A stretch of 64,000 nucleotides of DNA from Labia minor (GCA_963082975.1 OY720349.1:68818501-68882500); one strand, 5' to 3'. Numbered from the stretch's first letter, positions 10,671 to 24,180 are shown. The notes: generated from the sequence alone by a model not told the origin. Made by a program: numbers and translations.

Positions 10671-11315
10671 TTTTACCGACCGACGATAGTAAGGGAGGTA
10701 TTGTTTTCACACCAAATTTCACATGTCGAGATTTTTACATATCTCCACGAATCATGCATTTTCTTAACAGAAAAAAGTATTTTTAGCATGATGTCTGTCC
10801 GTCCGTCCGTCCGTCCGTCCGTATAGATGTGTACAGCCTGAACGGCTCAACCGATTTTGATGAAATTTGGTATCTTTACTTAATGCATCAGTGGGATGAA
10901 TTGATCAACTTTTGGTGCAAATCCGGAAACCGGAAGTGGTAGTATTAGCGATCGACGATAGGAAGGGAAGGGTTATTTTCACACCTAATTTCACATGAGG
11001 AGATTTTTTACATCTCACCACGAATCATGCACTTTGTATTGGTTTTATCCACGAGAAAATCATTTTTATTAGTTTTTCTTAATTTAAAATTATATGACGT
11101 CACCCAGCCCTTCATGACGTCACAGCCTCGGGTAACGCCGGCTACTTCAGCTATATATTATAAATAAAATAAAATTAAAAATATTTATGTTTTATCCATA
11201 TCTGTTTTTTATTACATTAATAGATATATTAAAATTATTTGAAATTGTTTCTGTAGCTGGAAATTAATTTACTTCAAACCGTCGGTCGGTTCGGACCTGG
11301 CCACAGGTCAACTTA
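10671..11315 (+). mobile_element. Helentron-like element, family A, copy 2, full length
   Basis: A complete element: 5' TTTTACCGACCGACGATAG, (GTCC)n at about 10796-10822, ATGAAATTTGGTATCTTTAC, the internal diverged copy of the 5' block (GATCGACGATAGGAAGGGAA...CACATGAGGAG), two TGACGTCA sites, subterminal CGTCGGTCGGT, hairpin GACCTGGCCACAGGTC and terminal AACTTA. It carries the variant GTAACGCCGGCTACTTCAGC upstream of the AT-rich part, shared with the 27.78-kb copy. It sits in the A-rich 5' end of Helitron copy 1 and forms an inverted pair with the copy at 9.8 kb. Confidence 0.9.
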
Positions 11316-11339
11316 TTTTATATATATATTATATATAGA

Positions 11340-14300
11340 TAGTTATCATGGAAGGAAATTTTACTTACTACTTACCAAAATTAAATATTAGTGCTCAAAT
11401 AAATCGTTATAATTTTAGTGAAAATTAAATTGAATTCCATCTTACATTAATATAATAAAAATAATAATAATAATAATAATATAAAATATTGTATGAAAAT
11501 ATTCTAATATAAATACTTATGAAATAATTATTATTTAATTTAAAGACAAAATTATAAAGTATTATTTGAAATACTCCGATTATGAAAATATTATAATCTT
11601 GTCCGTCAATATCATATGCATATATATATATATATATATATTGTATCTATTGTTGCAATTTACTAAGGGCTTTCAAAAGCTGGAATTCATCCAAAAACAG
11701 ATTTTATTCCTAAATACTTAAATATACAATTTGGCTTCGATAGCTTGATTAAAGCGACTTTTTGTTTTATTATTTATTTATTTATTTTAATTTAATTTTT
11801 TTTTTTTTTAAAGAGAAAGTATAACAAAAATACAATACAATACAATAGATGTTAATTTTGAATTTCTATGGCTCTGAGTGTCGTCAATCGAAATGTAAAC
11901 AAATATAATGACTAGATCAATAAATAAATCCACTTTAGTAAATATAGTATCGACAATTTAAGACTTATTGAATTGTTCGTTACGTTAAGACAAAGAATAA
12001 ATACAATTATTAAAGCCGTTGAAACAGAGAAAAGGGGATGTTTATTTTATTTGTTAAGAAAATTTAAAGGAAGTGAAAGTTGAATAGTATATTGGATCAG
12101 TTATTTGCCTTTGAATCAAAATATTGAATATATAGGTTAAAGAAAAAAAAAAACAATTGTGTTGGTTAATAAACAAAAAGAATTAGTTTACAAATTCAAT
12201 AATTTTTAATGAATATAATGAATGAGTCATGTATATAATCAGATTATTTGTAAACCTAAGAGTTCTATTATGACGGCACTAACCACAATTCCTCTAACTG
12301 GCCCTATCCTCACAGTCCTATCTCCTGTCAGTAACCTTCTTTCAAATCTCATCCCTTTACGATTTCCTTTTATTTCCTTTTCTTTAAAAAAACCTTCTTG
12401 ATATGCCCATCAAGCGCTTTTTAATTGGTTTCCAAGTAAACAATCCTAATTAAAAAATTCAATAGTAAAATCTTGAGATTAACGTCGAGAATTCAAATAT
12501 CACAAAAATTAAAAACTTTAAAAATTTAATGTGATAAAAAAGTGTGACTGAAATAGGTTTAGTTATGAATAGTCATAAAAATAAAACCCAAAACATACAG
12601 TCTCTTTACGAGAATTATATTTTAATAGAATATACTGTTGTTCTCATTGCTATTTTGCTTTAAATAAACTATCATGTTCGAACAATAGCTCAATAGCTTT
12701 AAATGAGGCATTGATAACCCACACCATATTCCATGTTGAAATTAAATGGAACCATTAAATGAAACTATTATTCTGTTTCTAATTCAAAAGATTAGTGTTT
12801 AAATAATCAATTATTCAGATGTAAGATTAATATTAAATTGATTAAGAATTGCAGTTTAAAGATTTTGTTTGTTTTTTTTTTTACTTTGTTTAAAAAATAG
12901 AAAAGTATTTTGAAAGTATCGTAAGATGTGAAAGATAATAAGCTATTTTCTTGTAAAGTATGAATTTGGGTGAAGTCTTGACAAAAGTGAAAAAACATTA
13001 CTCGAGTAAAATGGCAAGGTTTTATCTGAGTGCTTTTGTTATCAAATAACAAAGTTAATTAAAAGAAAGATGTCTGTAGAGGATACCATAAATTGAGTAT
13101 ATTTTATTGTTGAATCCCCCCTCTAAACATCTCTTCTGTATAGTTGAGACAACACACAGGCTGGGATTTGGAACAATAGCAGGGCGGTACCCGGGGCTTT
13201 GAGAGGACCTCGAACCGGGGACTGCGGGCCCGATGCCAGTTGGGCGATCGATGGCCGCCGTTCGAGGGACCACCTCCACACGCCTCATTTCACTAATAAA
13301 TTTCAATTCAGAGCAAAGATTATGAGCTAGATTCATGGATCCTTTTAGTTTCTCTCGTTTCAGATTGGTTGGTTTGTTTACTTCTAAGAAATATAGATCC
13401 ATTTCTAATGATAGCGTTATCTTCAGTCCTCGAAGAAAATTGTTTCAATAGTCCTCCTTCGGTCTATTAATAAAATTTTCAATAATTTTATTTCTTGAAA
13501 TAATATCATTTGCATTAAATCTATTATTACTATAAAAATAATAATTATATTTTATTTTATGTTTTGATTATACTTTTTTTGTTTTTTGTTTTTTTTATTA
13601 AATCAAGTTTCCATGTAATTGACATTACATATTATTTTAATACATTTATTTTTATTAAATATAATAATTGACAGCATTTGTTTTTTGTTTTTTGTTTTTA
13701 TAAAGGAAAAATAATTATATAAACAATTATTGAATATTAAATTATTAGATTTGTTAACAATATCAACTTAGCGAGTTTAGCAATCAAGAGTATATTGATT
13801 TTTGATGATATTTTTTCCATATAGTGCACTTGAAAATATCACCATGAATGTTCGGTTACTCATGTTTTCGAATAAGAGTAAAAACAACTTAAAATAATAT
13901 AATATGTATGCTGGTTTGGAAGTAAAAAAAAAGAAGAAAACATTTCATCTTTCTAGATTAAATAAGCTTCAATAGGATTTGTAATGCTACCTAGCTAATA
14001 TATAAAAAAAAAAAAAAAAAAAGTAAACAGAACGGACGAATGAGGAGGGAGAGACCGATTGGGAGGGTGAGAGCAACAGAGAGATAAATGATAGCCAAAT
14101 AAAATATGGATATATCGAGCGACAGTAGAGTAAATTGGGGTCCCTAAAAACCGTTTTACGTAGCTTTACCCTTAAAGCATTCGATCGATCTTTGCCAGGC
14201 CTATAAACGTTCTAACCACAGGTTCTAACCAAGAGCAACACTGACACACACCACTACGTGTGCAGTTGTTGCTGCAATGATAAGCCAAGGCAAGCACGAG

Positions 14301-17194
14301 ACTCGTATTGAAAATCTACGCATCTCTCTCGTTTCCTCCAACCTGTCCTCTCCCCCACTCTTAGACTCGTACTAGTAGGTCTCTATAATAGACCTTAGCT
14401 TGGGGTTGAATTTATTGGTTTTCCATAGAATGACTAACTTGCCTCCTACTTTCTCTATTCGTGCATTCCTCTTTCACACAGAGACTAGTGATGAAGCCTT
14501 GGCACGTCTTTTTACTAATTTATATAGCGAGAGATTGATAAATAAATTCGTATCCTCCAAGATTTTAATCAATCTGAGAGATTAGTTACAATAGATTTAA
14601 AATAAATCATCGTTAAAATATATCCGTAAAAAGTCAAATAAGATGTTCAATTTAATGAATTGATTTTAATTATATTAATATGGAAAAGATATCATGAAAT
14701 TCACTTCTTTTGAACATTTATGTCTGTTTAATCTCCAATGTGCACTAAAAAGATAATAATGCTTTTCATTTCTAGATGCCCGTTGATCTCTAAAATCGCA
14801 TACTACTTCACATTCCTGGATCAAATTTTATTGAATACTATTTGATAAAGCGTTTTATTACCGGATTAGAGAAACCAATTTTCGCCCGGGTAAAACCATT
14901 TTCCTCTGGGTTCGTTGCTTCTCCCTTTCCACTTTCCAGTTCTGAACCTACTCACTTAACCAAAGTTAACAAGACCCCCGCTCTAGAGAGAAGGTGCTTA
15001 AGAGAGTAATTTGACCATTTGCTCTTATCTACACGCTGACTGGCAAACTGCTAAGTAAACAATCTGCAACTGCGCCTGGAAGAGAATAGGAGTAAGGGGA
15101 AGAGTGATGACAATTTGGATACTTTCCTTTAGCTTATATAGATATAAATGCATCCATTCATTTTGGGGTAGCTGATATTGATGTAACGAAATGAAAACCT
15201 GCTGTTAAATTTTATTGTGTCATTTCAAGTAGAATAAACTTGTGCCAAGTTAAAGAAAAAGAAATAAATTTTTAGTTCAAAATATAAGTAATTAACTTAA
15301 AAATCTAGAACAGAGTGTAAAAGAAATGAATAAGAAGAATGGATGTTACCATTCAACTAAGAAGAGTATCAATCGCAAATGTTAACAAATGGTCTTTTTA
15401 AGAGGACAGAAAAAAAAGTAAAATGAGATTGCCGGAGAAAATGATCAAGATAGTGGCATTAAATGCGTGAAAAGTCGTAAATACGAACAAAAAGTCATTG
15501 TTACTACCTGAATCTCTTTGAAAAGTTATTAAGAAAAGTCAACATCTTGATAAAAAAAAAACTGGTTTAAATTTTAAGTACAAAAGAGATAGAGAAAAAT
15601 GATTTAACAAGATATTATCAAATTACTCTATGATATGAAAATAAAGAACTAAAATGAAATATGACTTATATTAATCATGAGTAGAATTTTAATTATGAAT
15701 GATCATTGAAAAATAATAAACCGTGCTGTGTTAAAAAATTACTGTTTATCAATCTATAAATAATATTTGAGACATTATTAAATCAAAACTACAACTCTCA
15801 AAAAGTATGTGAAAGATACGTTAATTTTTTATATGAAATTTATGTGTATTTTCACTAAAAAGTAGCAAGAATATTTTCTAATTTTATAAAAATGAATGTG
15901 TAATAATATGTTTAGTATAAATTTATACTATATTTAGAGAATTAACGAGAACAAAAAATTTATAATTTGTTTGTATTTTCTTAAAAGAGTATATTTTAGA
16001 GTTATAGTATACAATGTTTATAAGAAGTTCATCGGTGTTTCGTTGAACTAGGTTTATTATTAATATTATTATTATTAGGAAACTCGGTTTGAATTCACTG
16101 GAAACAATCTTACGAAACAACTCCTGCCGTTTCGCTGCAGGCCATAAATTAACTTGATCTAAAGATCACGCTCTGGTGATTCAAACTTTTTAAACCGCCT
16201 ATTCATTCTCCCTTCCTTTACTTAATCTTTACCCTTTAGTATTCTTTAAAAAGATAAATATTTTTATATATATTTAATTCAATCGAGAAACAGTGGTATG
16301 TGTATAGTGAGTGTGCTGAAATAAGTGACACGAGATGGAATATTACCAAAATAAAACCAAAAAATTAATGATATAAAAAGAGATATGAGAAAGGCGAATA
16401 AGAATGTAAAATATTATTGAATATATATTTAATTGAGGAATTTTAGATTATTTTCAAAAAAAAATTGTTGATGATTAAAAAACCAATTATTTACACTCTA
16501 ACATTGTTTTAGAAGAGTATTCAATTCTTGGTTTCTCGTTTCTACACTTGGACACACTATCGAAATTTGTGCTGTTTCTTAGCTGTCAAGAGGGTGTTGT
16601 TTATCATAAGGGCCTAAAATAAACCCGGCCAAAGCTGCTTGTTTGTCAAACTAGCGAGAGTACATCATCTAGAAATTGAACCCCCCGAAAATCCCAGCAA
16701 ATAACCAATCACTTTAGAATTAAGTAATTACAAAAAGAAAGTGTCAACTTCGTCGAAGCCCAATTTGCTTTTGGCAAAGGGACAAGTCGCCACAAAGTAA
16801 ACAACAATCCCTTTTGCCAAGAATTATGGGTGTTTCCACATGATTTGAGGTACATTTAATTGATATTAACTTCTAACGATGATAATTATATATGAATGAA
16901 ATATCGAAAAGAAGTATTAGTATTTTATTATTATTTTTATAAAAAAAATTTTAATAGATATGGTTTAAGAAAAATTTAAAATTAATTTGTAAAATAATAT
17001 TGTTAGTGAATTTTTAAAATGATTTGTATTATATTTTCAATATAAAAAAATCTCAAGTTAATAAATAATTAGTGAAGTTTATGACTTATTATGATTTAAA
17101 AAAATAATCCCCATAAAATATTTACCATAACCATTCAACTTCAACAAATGTAAAATAATTATGTAATTAAAATAAAAATAATATTCTTTATTAA
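11340..17194. other. Long AT-rich interval with GC-richer islands, no recognised gene
   Basis: I see no protein family here. GC-richer islands occur near 13130-13330 (described separately), 14030-14600, 14870-15120 and 16110-16240. The last contains GCCATAAATTAA, a sequence of the Hox/Cdx-site type, but this alone is not evidence of function. The rest is AT filler with a (TA)n at about 11620-11642 and a run of A at 14003-14022. Confidence 0.5.
13150..13290 (-). other. GC-rich island with weak pol III box-like sequence
   Basis: This is a sharply GC-rich block in a very AT-rich neighbourhood. On the minus strand it contains ACTGGCATCGGGCC followed by CCCCGGTTCGAGGTCC, loosely resembling tRNA A and B boxes (B box consensus GGTTCGANNCC), so an old tRNA-derived SINE head is possible. 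No cloverleaf can be drawn and no second copy is present in the window. It could equally be a CpG-rich conserved element. Confidence 0.3.
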
Positions 17195-17822
17195 TTACCG
17201 ACCGACGATAGTAAGGGAGGTGTTGTTTTCACACCAAATTTCACATGTGGAGATTTTTAGATATCTCCACGAATCATGCATTTTCTTAACAGAAAAAAGT
17301 ATTTTTAGCATGATGTCTGTCCGTCCGTCCGTCTGTCCGTATAGATGTGTACAGCCTGAACGGCTCAACCGATTTTGATGAAATTTGGTATATTTACTTA
17401 ATGCATCAGTGGGATGAATTGATCAACTTTTGGTGCAAATCCGGAAACCGGAAGTGGTAGTATTAGCGATCGACGATAGGAAGGGAAGGGTTATTCTCAC
17501 ACCAAAGGAGATTTGTTTATATATCACCACGAATCATGCACTTTGTATTGGTTTTATCCTCGAGAAAAATCATATTTATTAGTTTTTTCTTGATTTAAAA
17601 TTATATGACGTCATCCAGCCATTCATGACGTCACAGCCTGGTCTTGCATATATATTATAAATAAAATAAAATTAAAAATGTTTATATTTATTATTTATGT
17701 ATGCCTATCTGTTTTTTATTACATTAATAGATATATTAAAATTATTTGAAATTGTTTCTGTAGCTGGAAATTAATTTATTTCAAACCGTCGGTCGGTTCG
17801 GACCTGGCCACAGGTCAACTTA
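17195..17822 (+). mobile_element. Helentron-like element, family A, copy 3
   Basis: Near complete: TTACCGACCGACGATAGTAA start, (GTCC/GTCT)n at 17315-17340, CGGCTCAACCGATTTTGATG, second block GATCGACGATAGG, two TGACGTCA sites, AT-rich 3' third, CGTCGGTCGGT, terminal hairpin and AACTTA. Part of the second block (the stretch like AATTTCACATG) is deleted. It has the GGTCTTGCATATATATTATA variant before the AT-rich part, unlike copy 2, so two subfamilies coexist. Confidence 0.9.
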
Positions 17823-20800
17823 TTTTTAAAATGTTATAGAATGTAACTATTTTAATTTAAAAATATTAATTAAGCCGTGAATTTAAAATTTGAAATTTAT
17901 AACCAACAAAATCAAATTGTAGATTGGTAAATAAAGTTTTAAAAATTGTTTTAATAAATATAAATAAATGTATAAGAAAATAAAAATGTCTAGTAATTCT
18001 TGAGCCTGGTAAATAAATAATGATAGTGCTTAGTAATTTAAACAAATTGATTAATTTAAAAAAAAAAAAAAAAAAAAAACTCAAAATAAACATTGAATAT
18101 AAATTATATTAATATTTATAAAACTTTAATTCGCTACACATTGAGGCATAGATTGAATTCATATTTTAATCAGTAAAATCAGTTTAGAAACGAGCCGGCG
18201 TAGGCAGCCCCTTAATTGGAAACCCACCATGTTTGCTGATTTAAAAGAATAAATCTTGTGTGAAACGTCCTCTCTTCTCTCGATTGCGGTAAAAGCTAAT
18301 CATAAAATTCAAGCGTGGAATTTTCCCCTCCCTTCCTGAATCTTCTTCATCCTCATTCGCCCACTTCATCCCTTTCTAGACACGATTGATGGTGTTTACA
18401 TCATCAATGTAAACTCTTATTCAAACATTTCGTGTTCCATTTTCTTTGTTCACACAAACATCGCATATTTTCTTACAAATATATATATATATATATTAAT
18501 CACTCGGTTTGCAAATTAACGATTTAAGATACTGGCTAAAGAAGAAGAAAAAAAAACAATTATTTTTTAAAAGCGACTTTTCTTTTAAAATATTTACCTC
18601 ACTTTTTAAAAAGTTTCTAATATACATATTTTTATAAAGTTATCTACTCCTAGTTTAATGATTCTTGGATAATAAATTTTCTATTTCATTTGATATTCTT
18701 ATATTTTTCTCTAACCTCTGTGATTAATTTCAAATTTTATCCCTAAACTATTAATTCTCAATCAAGAATAAGTTTCTGTTTCCCCTTTATTTTTAGACTC
18801 AGATAATTTTTATTTTATTAGAAATTAAAGAAACCTTTTTTTACTTTTTCATTTTCTTTTAAACAAAAAAAAAAATGTACTTGGCTGTTTTTTATTTATT
18901 CGGTGGGGCGGTGTTGGATGAAAGGGAAAGCTTTTGGCAAAATGGCAAGGGGTGGTTTTTGGCAAGTCTCCAGAAGACATACCAAACGATCCTAAGTCTC
19001 TCACCAATCTTCTCTCATTGGTCGTACTTCCGGTCACTTGCCCCCTCTTTGACTGGTGTTATGACGCGGTTCCAATGTAAGCCCTTTCCAACTATCTTTA
19101 AGAACAAACCCCAAAAGGAAATTATTACCAAACATATTTCTCAACTGAGAGAGAACCTTGTAGATATTGAGGATCAACATTTGAAATAAATAAATAAATA
19201 AACAGAAAGAAAACAATTGTATATTAATATTTCATAATTAATTGCATTTTAAAAATATTATTTATTATTATTATTATTAACAAAAAAATAAATAGAAATT
19301 TATTTGGTTTATTAATGCCCATTTTTAATACTATAATGGGCATAGAATTAACAATTAATAACTAATAAAACTAAATTTTTAAATTAACCTATTTGAATTA
19401 TCATTTTCAATTGTCAAATTTTAAATAAAACAATATCTGTGTCTACAGTCTAATCGATTAGTTTTGTTACAATTTATGTAAATATTTTATTAAATTTTTT
19501 AAAAAAATATAATAATCTATACATATATTAATTTAAATGTTTAATCTTATGGTCTTGAATATTTATTACTATGAATATAAATTGGAACAAATTTGGAAAA
19601 TATCCATTTAAATAAAGCCAAAAGTAAATCAAACACAATCAGAATTAGACCAAAATAGATTCCAAATTACTTTTAGTGTCTTGATTAAAATTGCGTTTCC
19701 TTTCTTCTCTCCTTCTCCTTTACTTTCATTGGACAAAAAGAGGGTTGGAAGTGGTAGGTTGTTAATTTTTGCAATTTCAACTGTAGAGTACGAATCGAGA
19801 ATAATTAACGATTACTGGGAACATCGCGACGAGAAAAGATGAGCAAAGAGCGAGAATGGGAGACTCGTTCTATGATATGCATTTCTAATTAATTTAGAGA
19901 CACCTCAGACTATAAAGTAGTCGCGTTTTAATAGAGAAATGGTGTTGCCTAGTCAAAGACTTCAGGATATAAATTTTGTCATTAAATATTCATTCATTCT
20001 TCCTAAAACCGTAACAGAGAAAAACGGTAGATGAAACGAACTTTATTAGATGAGGGAGAGAAATATATCATAATATCATGTTGAATATTATTAAAACGAA
20101 TAGATGTGATACTGGTTAATTGGAATTGATGCGAATTGATATCTTTAATATAATAAAATGTGAATCTATGAATTTTCCCTTTAATATCATATGTATTTAA
20201 ATTTAATTTTTGCCAAATTTTGGAAACAAATATACTTAAAAAAAAAATCAATCATATATTTATTTATTGTCTATATTTATGTATTATAATATATATTAAA
20301 AAAATTTCTTAAATTAATCGTTATTTATATAAATATTGGATCAATCCTTCAGGGTATATAAAAAAATTCAGAAATTGCACGAGTCCTGTGTTCAGTATTC
20401 AATATTTTATATGTTTAATCAAAACGGAATAGAATAATTTATTTACATTCCAGGAAAAATTAAACTGAGAGAGAGAGAGACAAAGAGAAAAGTGTAAAAT
20501 TGAAAAAAAAAATAAAAAAGAATTACTGAAATGCAAAAGATTTTTTGGAATAGCCAAGAACAGACGTTCTTGTTCTACGCACTGACTAATAGCTATCATC
20601 AGTCCAAACACAAAGTAGGGTGATGCTGACCAAGACCATTGCACAATGAGAGAAATGGGAAAGGAGTGTGGCTACCCCCCCCCCCCCCTCCAAACTGACT
20701 ATCAAGCGCCTAGTCGAAAGAAAAAAAAAATAAAAGGAATAAATGAGAAAGCGAACACGGCAGAGACGCAATGGAAGAAAGAACCTGATATGAAATAGAT

Positions 20801-21300
20801 GAGTCGATTCTCTTAAAAAAAAAAAAAAAAAAGGAAAAAATGTTCAATAAAAATGGAAGTTTGGATGTGGCAGCCGGGCCAGGTTATTTCTCTTAACTGC
20901 AACCCTGCATCCCAAACACAGGAAAATTCATGAATAAAATTTATATTCGGCGAAGAATGGCTTCTAGAAGGATCAGAGGGGAAGAAGCTAAGATTTCTAC
21001 AATCGTATAATTATGTTGAAAAAATATAGATTTATACAGAATTTAATTTGAAAGAAATTGAGTTATAAAAAATATTTAATTCAGAAATTTATTAAGATTT
21101 ATGAATTATATATTAATCCATTTTTTTAGATGATAAGATTCATTTTAAATTAGGTATTAGATTTAAGTAATTTATGAATTATTATTGTTTGGTATAAATT
21201 TTGTTACTTTATGATATTGACCATACTACTTACTCACTTGTAGTTTTAGTTTTATTACCTAAATACTAGTTTTATAAATGATTTTACATTTCCAATTTTA
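17823..21300. other. AT-rich DNA, no recognised gene
   Basis: Mostly AT filler with a run of A at about 18058-18080 and a (TA)n at 18479-18496. A GC-richer patch at 18180-18450 and another at 18880-19110 have open frames (one of 104 codons on the plus strand), but these match no family I know and overlap frames on the other strand. A C-run lies at 20677-20689. Confidence 0.45.
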
Positions 21301-21301
21301 G

Positions 21302-21526
21302 TTAGGTTTATAAAATTAAAAAGATTGTGAAGGGCTGGTTCCAATGAGTGAGAAGCATGTATTCAGTTACAAGCCAATTAGGAAACGGTCTAATATAAAA
21401 GAAGATGTGAGAGAATTTGAGGAGGATAAAAATCTAATAGAGGTAGCTCAGGGTACGAATGTGTTTACTCCAACCAAGAACTTTGAAATCCTCTATGATC
21501 TATGCCATTGTGATACTAATCTTTGA
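21302..21526 (+). CDS. Unrecognised open frame, possible exon (low confidence)
   Basis: I do not recognise this frame. From ATG 21344 it gives 60 residues of balanced, non-repetitive composition (MSEKHVFSYKPIRKRSNIKE ... DVREFEEDKNLIEVAQGTN ... YDLCHCDTNL), unlike the Phe/Ile/Lys-rich noise frames around it. The frame is also open upstream of the ATG. There is no clear splice acceptor, polyadenylation signal or homologue to cite. It could be a small gene, a terminal exon or part of an old transposon protein. Confidence 0.25.
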
Positions 21527-21739
21527 AAGATTCTGGTGGTTTAGTTTAGTAAGGTGTGATAGTATTAAATATTTGGAAACAAAAATAATAATAATAATAA
21601 TAATCCTATTTTCTTCTTTTCTCATCTCTTTCCTTGAAGGACTTTTCATCTCCTTCCACCTAAGATGGTTGGTCTCATCCCACAACAGAAAATGTTTCTC
21701 TTGAATGGTTCGGTTGTTTTCTTAGGGCTGCGCGAAAAC

Positions 21740-21999
21740 CATTAAACGCCGTCAAAGTGCCAGTGAGCTATCAATCAAATGATAGTGGAATGGAGGACCT
21801 TTGTCGTCGGGAAATGAACCGTCTTAACCTCCTACCACAAGACAAGCCAGACTGGGGGAAGGTGGGAGAGAACTTAAGTCACTTCACATATGGCTTCCTT
21901 CACGAGATTATTGTTAACAACTTATTGACTGACAGCAAAAGGCTAATCATCATCGTGATCTTAAGCCGGATCCAAGTTTTTAACACAGATTCCCGATGA
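21740..21999 (+). CDS. Unrecognised open frame (low confidence)
   Basis: The frame MEDLCRREMNRLNLLPQDKP followed by DWGKVGENLSHFTYGFLHEI has coding-like composition from Met at 21790. It ends in an Ile/Val-rich tail that looks less coding. No family is recognised. It lies about 200 bp downstream of the previous candidate on the same strand, so the two could belong to one old gene or transposon, but no supporting splice signals were found. Confidence 0.2.
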
Positions 22000-22370
22000 A
22001 ATGAACATTACGGTGGGTGAAGTTGATAAGTTACGGGAACACAAAATAAAAGGGGAGAAAAAAAGAGAAATAATAATAATGATAATAATAATCGTAAGAT
22101 AAAACTATAAATTTCATATAGATTTCTAAACCTTAGTACATAAAATCAAAATGTCCTAATAATAATAATATATACAATTTATTTACATTTTAGAATAGTT
22201 TCACTAATTTATTATTATTATTATATTGTAATTTTTATTCCTGAATTTAGTGATCTTTCGATTCGTCTTTACTATTCAAGTTACTATTGAAGTCAATAAA
22301 TTATTTTCAAAAACTATTTTATAAAATCAATAGATAAATTGATTAGTAGGATTAAAAATATTATTTGTTT

Positions 22371-22405
<35 letters not shown>

Positions 22406-24180
22406 TGAATAAATGATTGATGATGATTTCTAATTTTTTTTAATAATAATAAAATAAATTAGTGGTTGGTTGTTTGCTAATAAATTGAAAACTAAAAATA
22501 TAAAAAAAATTAAAAAAAGATAGAAGAAAGGTTTGGTTAGTTTCTTCCCTGACGATGTGGGCTGGTAAAATCCCATTTATCAGTGATTTTTAATTTCGCA
22601 ATCTGACCGCTAAGCTAATGGATAAACGAATGATGTTCTTTCTTCTTCCTCTCTTCAAATATAGGTGCTGGTCAATGGGTCCAAAATGATGGGGTCTGTG
22701 TGCTTCCGTGTCTAAAGTAATGGATTCGAGTCGGCTTGGGATTCGCCAAACGTTCTTGCAACTCTCGTTGGCAATATAGGGCTCGTATCTATCACACAGG
22801 TACCCACCCACACACAGCGAGACACGCTCAAAGAAAAGGGCCCATACCCACTTTTGGCCATCTTTTTAAACTGAATCACGTGTGGCGAATGGTCGAAGGG
22901 ATCCTCTGGCCAATAGCAGTCAAACGATCGTGGTTGCCGACCACGTACACTGGGAATGTGTCATTCTATCAGAAAGAAGAGAGAAAGAGAAATTCATCCG
23001 CTCATCTCCCTCCCTCCCTCCCTCTCTATCCCCTCTCATTCAAACCCACATCGAACATCGCCCTGGTTAAAAAAAAAAAAATCGTAGCCCCCAGGTACAC
23101 CACGCCGCCGCCGCATTCATCATAGAGATAATCCCCACTCCACTGAAGCTTTTATTGATAACACACACCTTCACTTACACACAATCAATTTTTAAAATCG
23201 CGTAAATTATTTTATCTAATAAACTCAGAAACCATTTCGTGTTGATTTATTTTCCAATTAAAAACGATCGAGTAGAAGAAGAGAAGTGTATGTGAGAGGG
23301 ATAAAGGAGGGGGTAAGGGGGGAGGGGGGTTAGGAAGAAAGAGAAGGTTATGAAAATAAATTTAATCGTATAATAGATAAGAAGTTGAAGAGAATAAGGA
23401 GGAAAAAGAAGAAGAAGAAGAAGAAGAAGAAAAAGTAGAAGAAGGAACAGAAAGCAAGAGAAGATATCGGAACAATTTAATAAATTTAATTGGAAAATCT
23501 TTTTTTCTTATTAGAAAGTTAAAGAAAAAGTTAAAAAAAGAAGGTAAATTTTTTTTTATTAAATCTGGGCTTGGGAATGAAAGAGAGAATGAAAAAAACG
23601 AAAGCATTGGAGGGAGAGAATCATCAAATATAAGAAATAAATCAACAAATGGAAAAAATTTTGAAAACATTATAATAAAATAATCGACAAAATTAAACAT
23701 ACAAGTTTAATAATCCCATTTTTTTTTTTATAATTTTAATAAGTGAAAAAAGTATCATAAGAACGAGTACTAATATATTTTAATATTCTTAATACTTTTA
23801 TTTATAAATATTATTAATTGTCTAATATAAAAAATTATTTTAATTATAATATATAAATAAATATTTATTCATTTGTTTGTTTGTTTTTTTTAATTTAATA
23901 AAAAGGAACATATCTATTTTATATATAAATTAAATATTATTATTATTATTATTATTATTCGATTTTATTGCACTTTCTGAGCATTGCGGCAAGAAAACTT
24001 TCTATCATCTATCCCTAAGATGGAGTGAGATTAGACTCGGGCGATATTATTATAATTATTATTATTATTATTATCATTATCATTAATATTATTTTATATT
24101 TTTTGTTTGAGTAGATATAAATATAAATAAATAAATTCAAAATTAAATATGAATTCGTGAAAACCTGATGGATGAGTTAT
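22000..24180. other. AT-rich DNA with a GC-richer block at 22.53-23.15 kb
   Basis: The block at about 22530-23130 is clearly less AT-rich and has overlapping open frames on both strands (73 and 129 codons) with no family match, so it is more likely a regulatory or conserved non-coding stretch than an exon. Simple repeats include (TA)n at 22377-22402, GAA/AAG-rich purine runs at 23400-23460 and ATT runs at 23937-23960 and 24047-24075. Confidence 0.45.

Larger units (their letters stand above)
8898..11339 (-). mobile_element. Helitron family B, copy 1, with nested insertions
   Basis: The 3' end on the minus strand is GAGGGCCGAAGGCGCTC-TGAGCAG-CTAG at 8898, followed by T. The 5' end is TCTATATATAAT at 11339, preceded by A, giving the canonical A|TC...CTAG|T arrangement. 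The segments 8898-9372, about 10408-10668 and 11316-11339 align in order with the reverse of the copy at 52.7 kb (shared markers: GTAGCCAAAAACC, CATGAAACGCAAAGATATGC, TCTTAGCGAGATTT, GACAGAAACTGTAAGCGAAA on the minus strand). It lacks the LINE portion of that copy and about 300 bp after its (GTCT)n run. Two Helentron-like elements interrupt it. Confidence 0.85.

Noticed and set aside
18875-19189. 104-codon plus-strand frame
   Set aside because: It has a Met start, but the opposite strand is equally open and no family resemblance or splice signals were found. It is more likely chance in a GC-richer patch.
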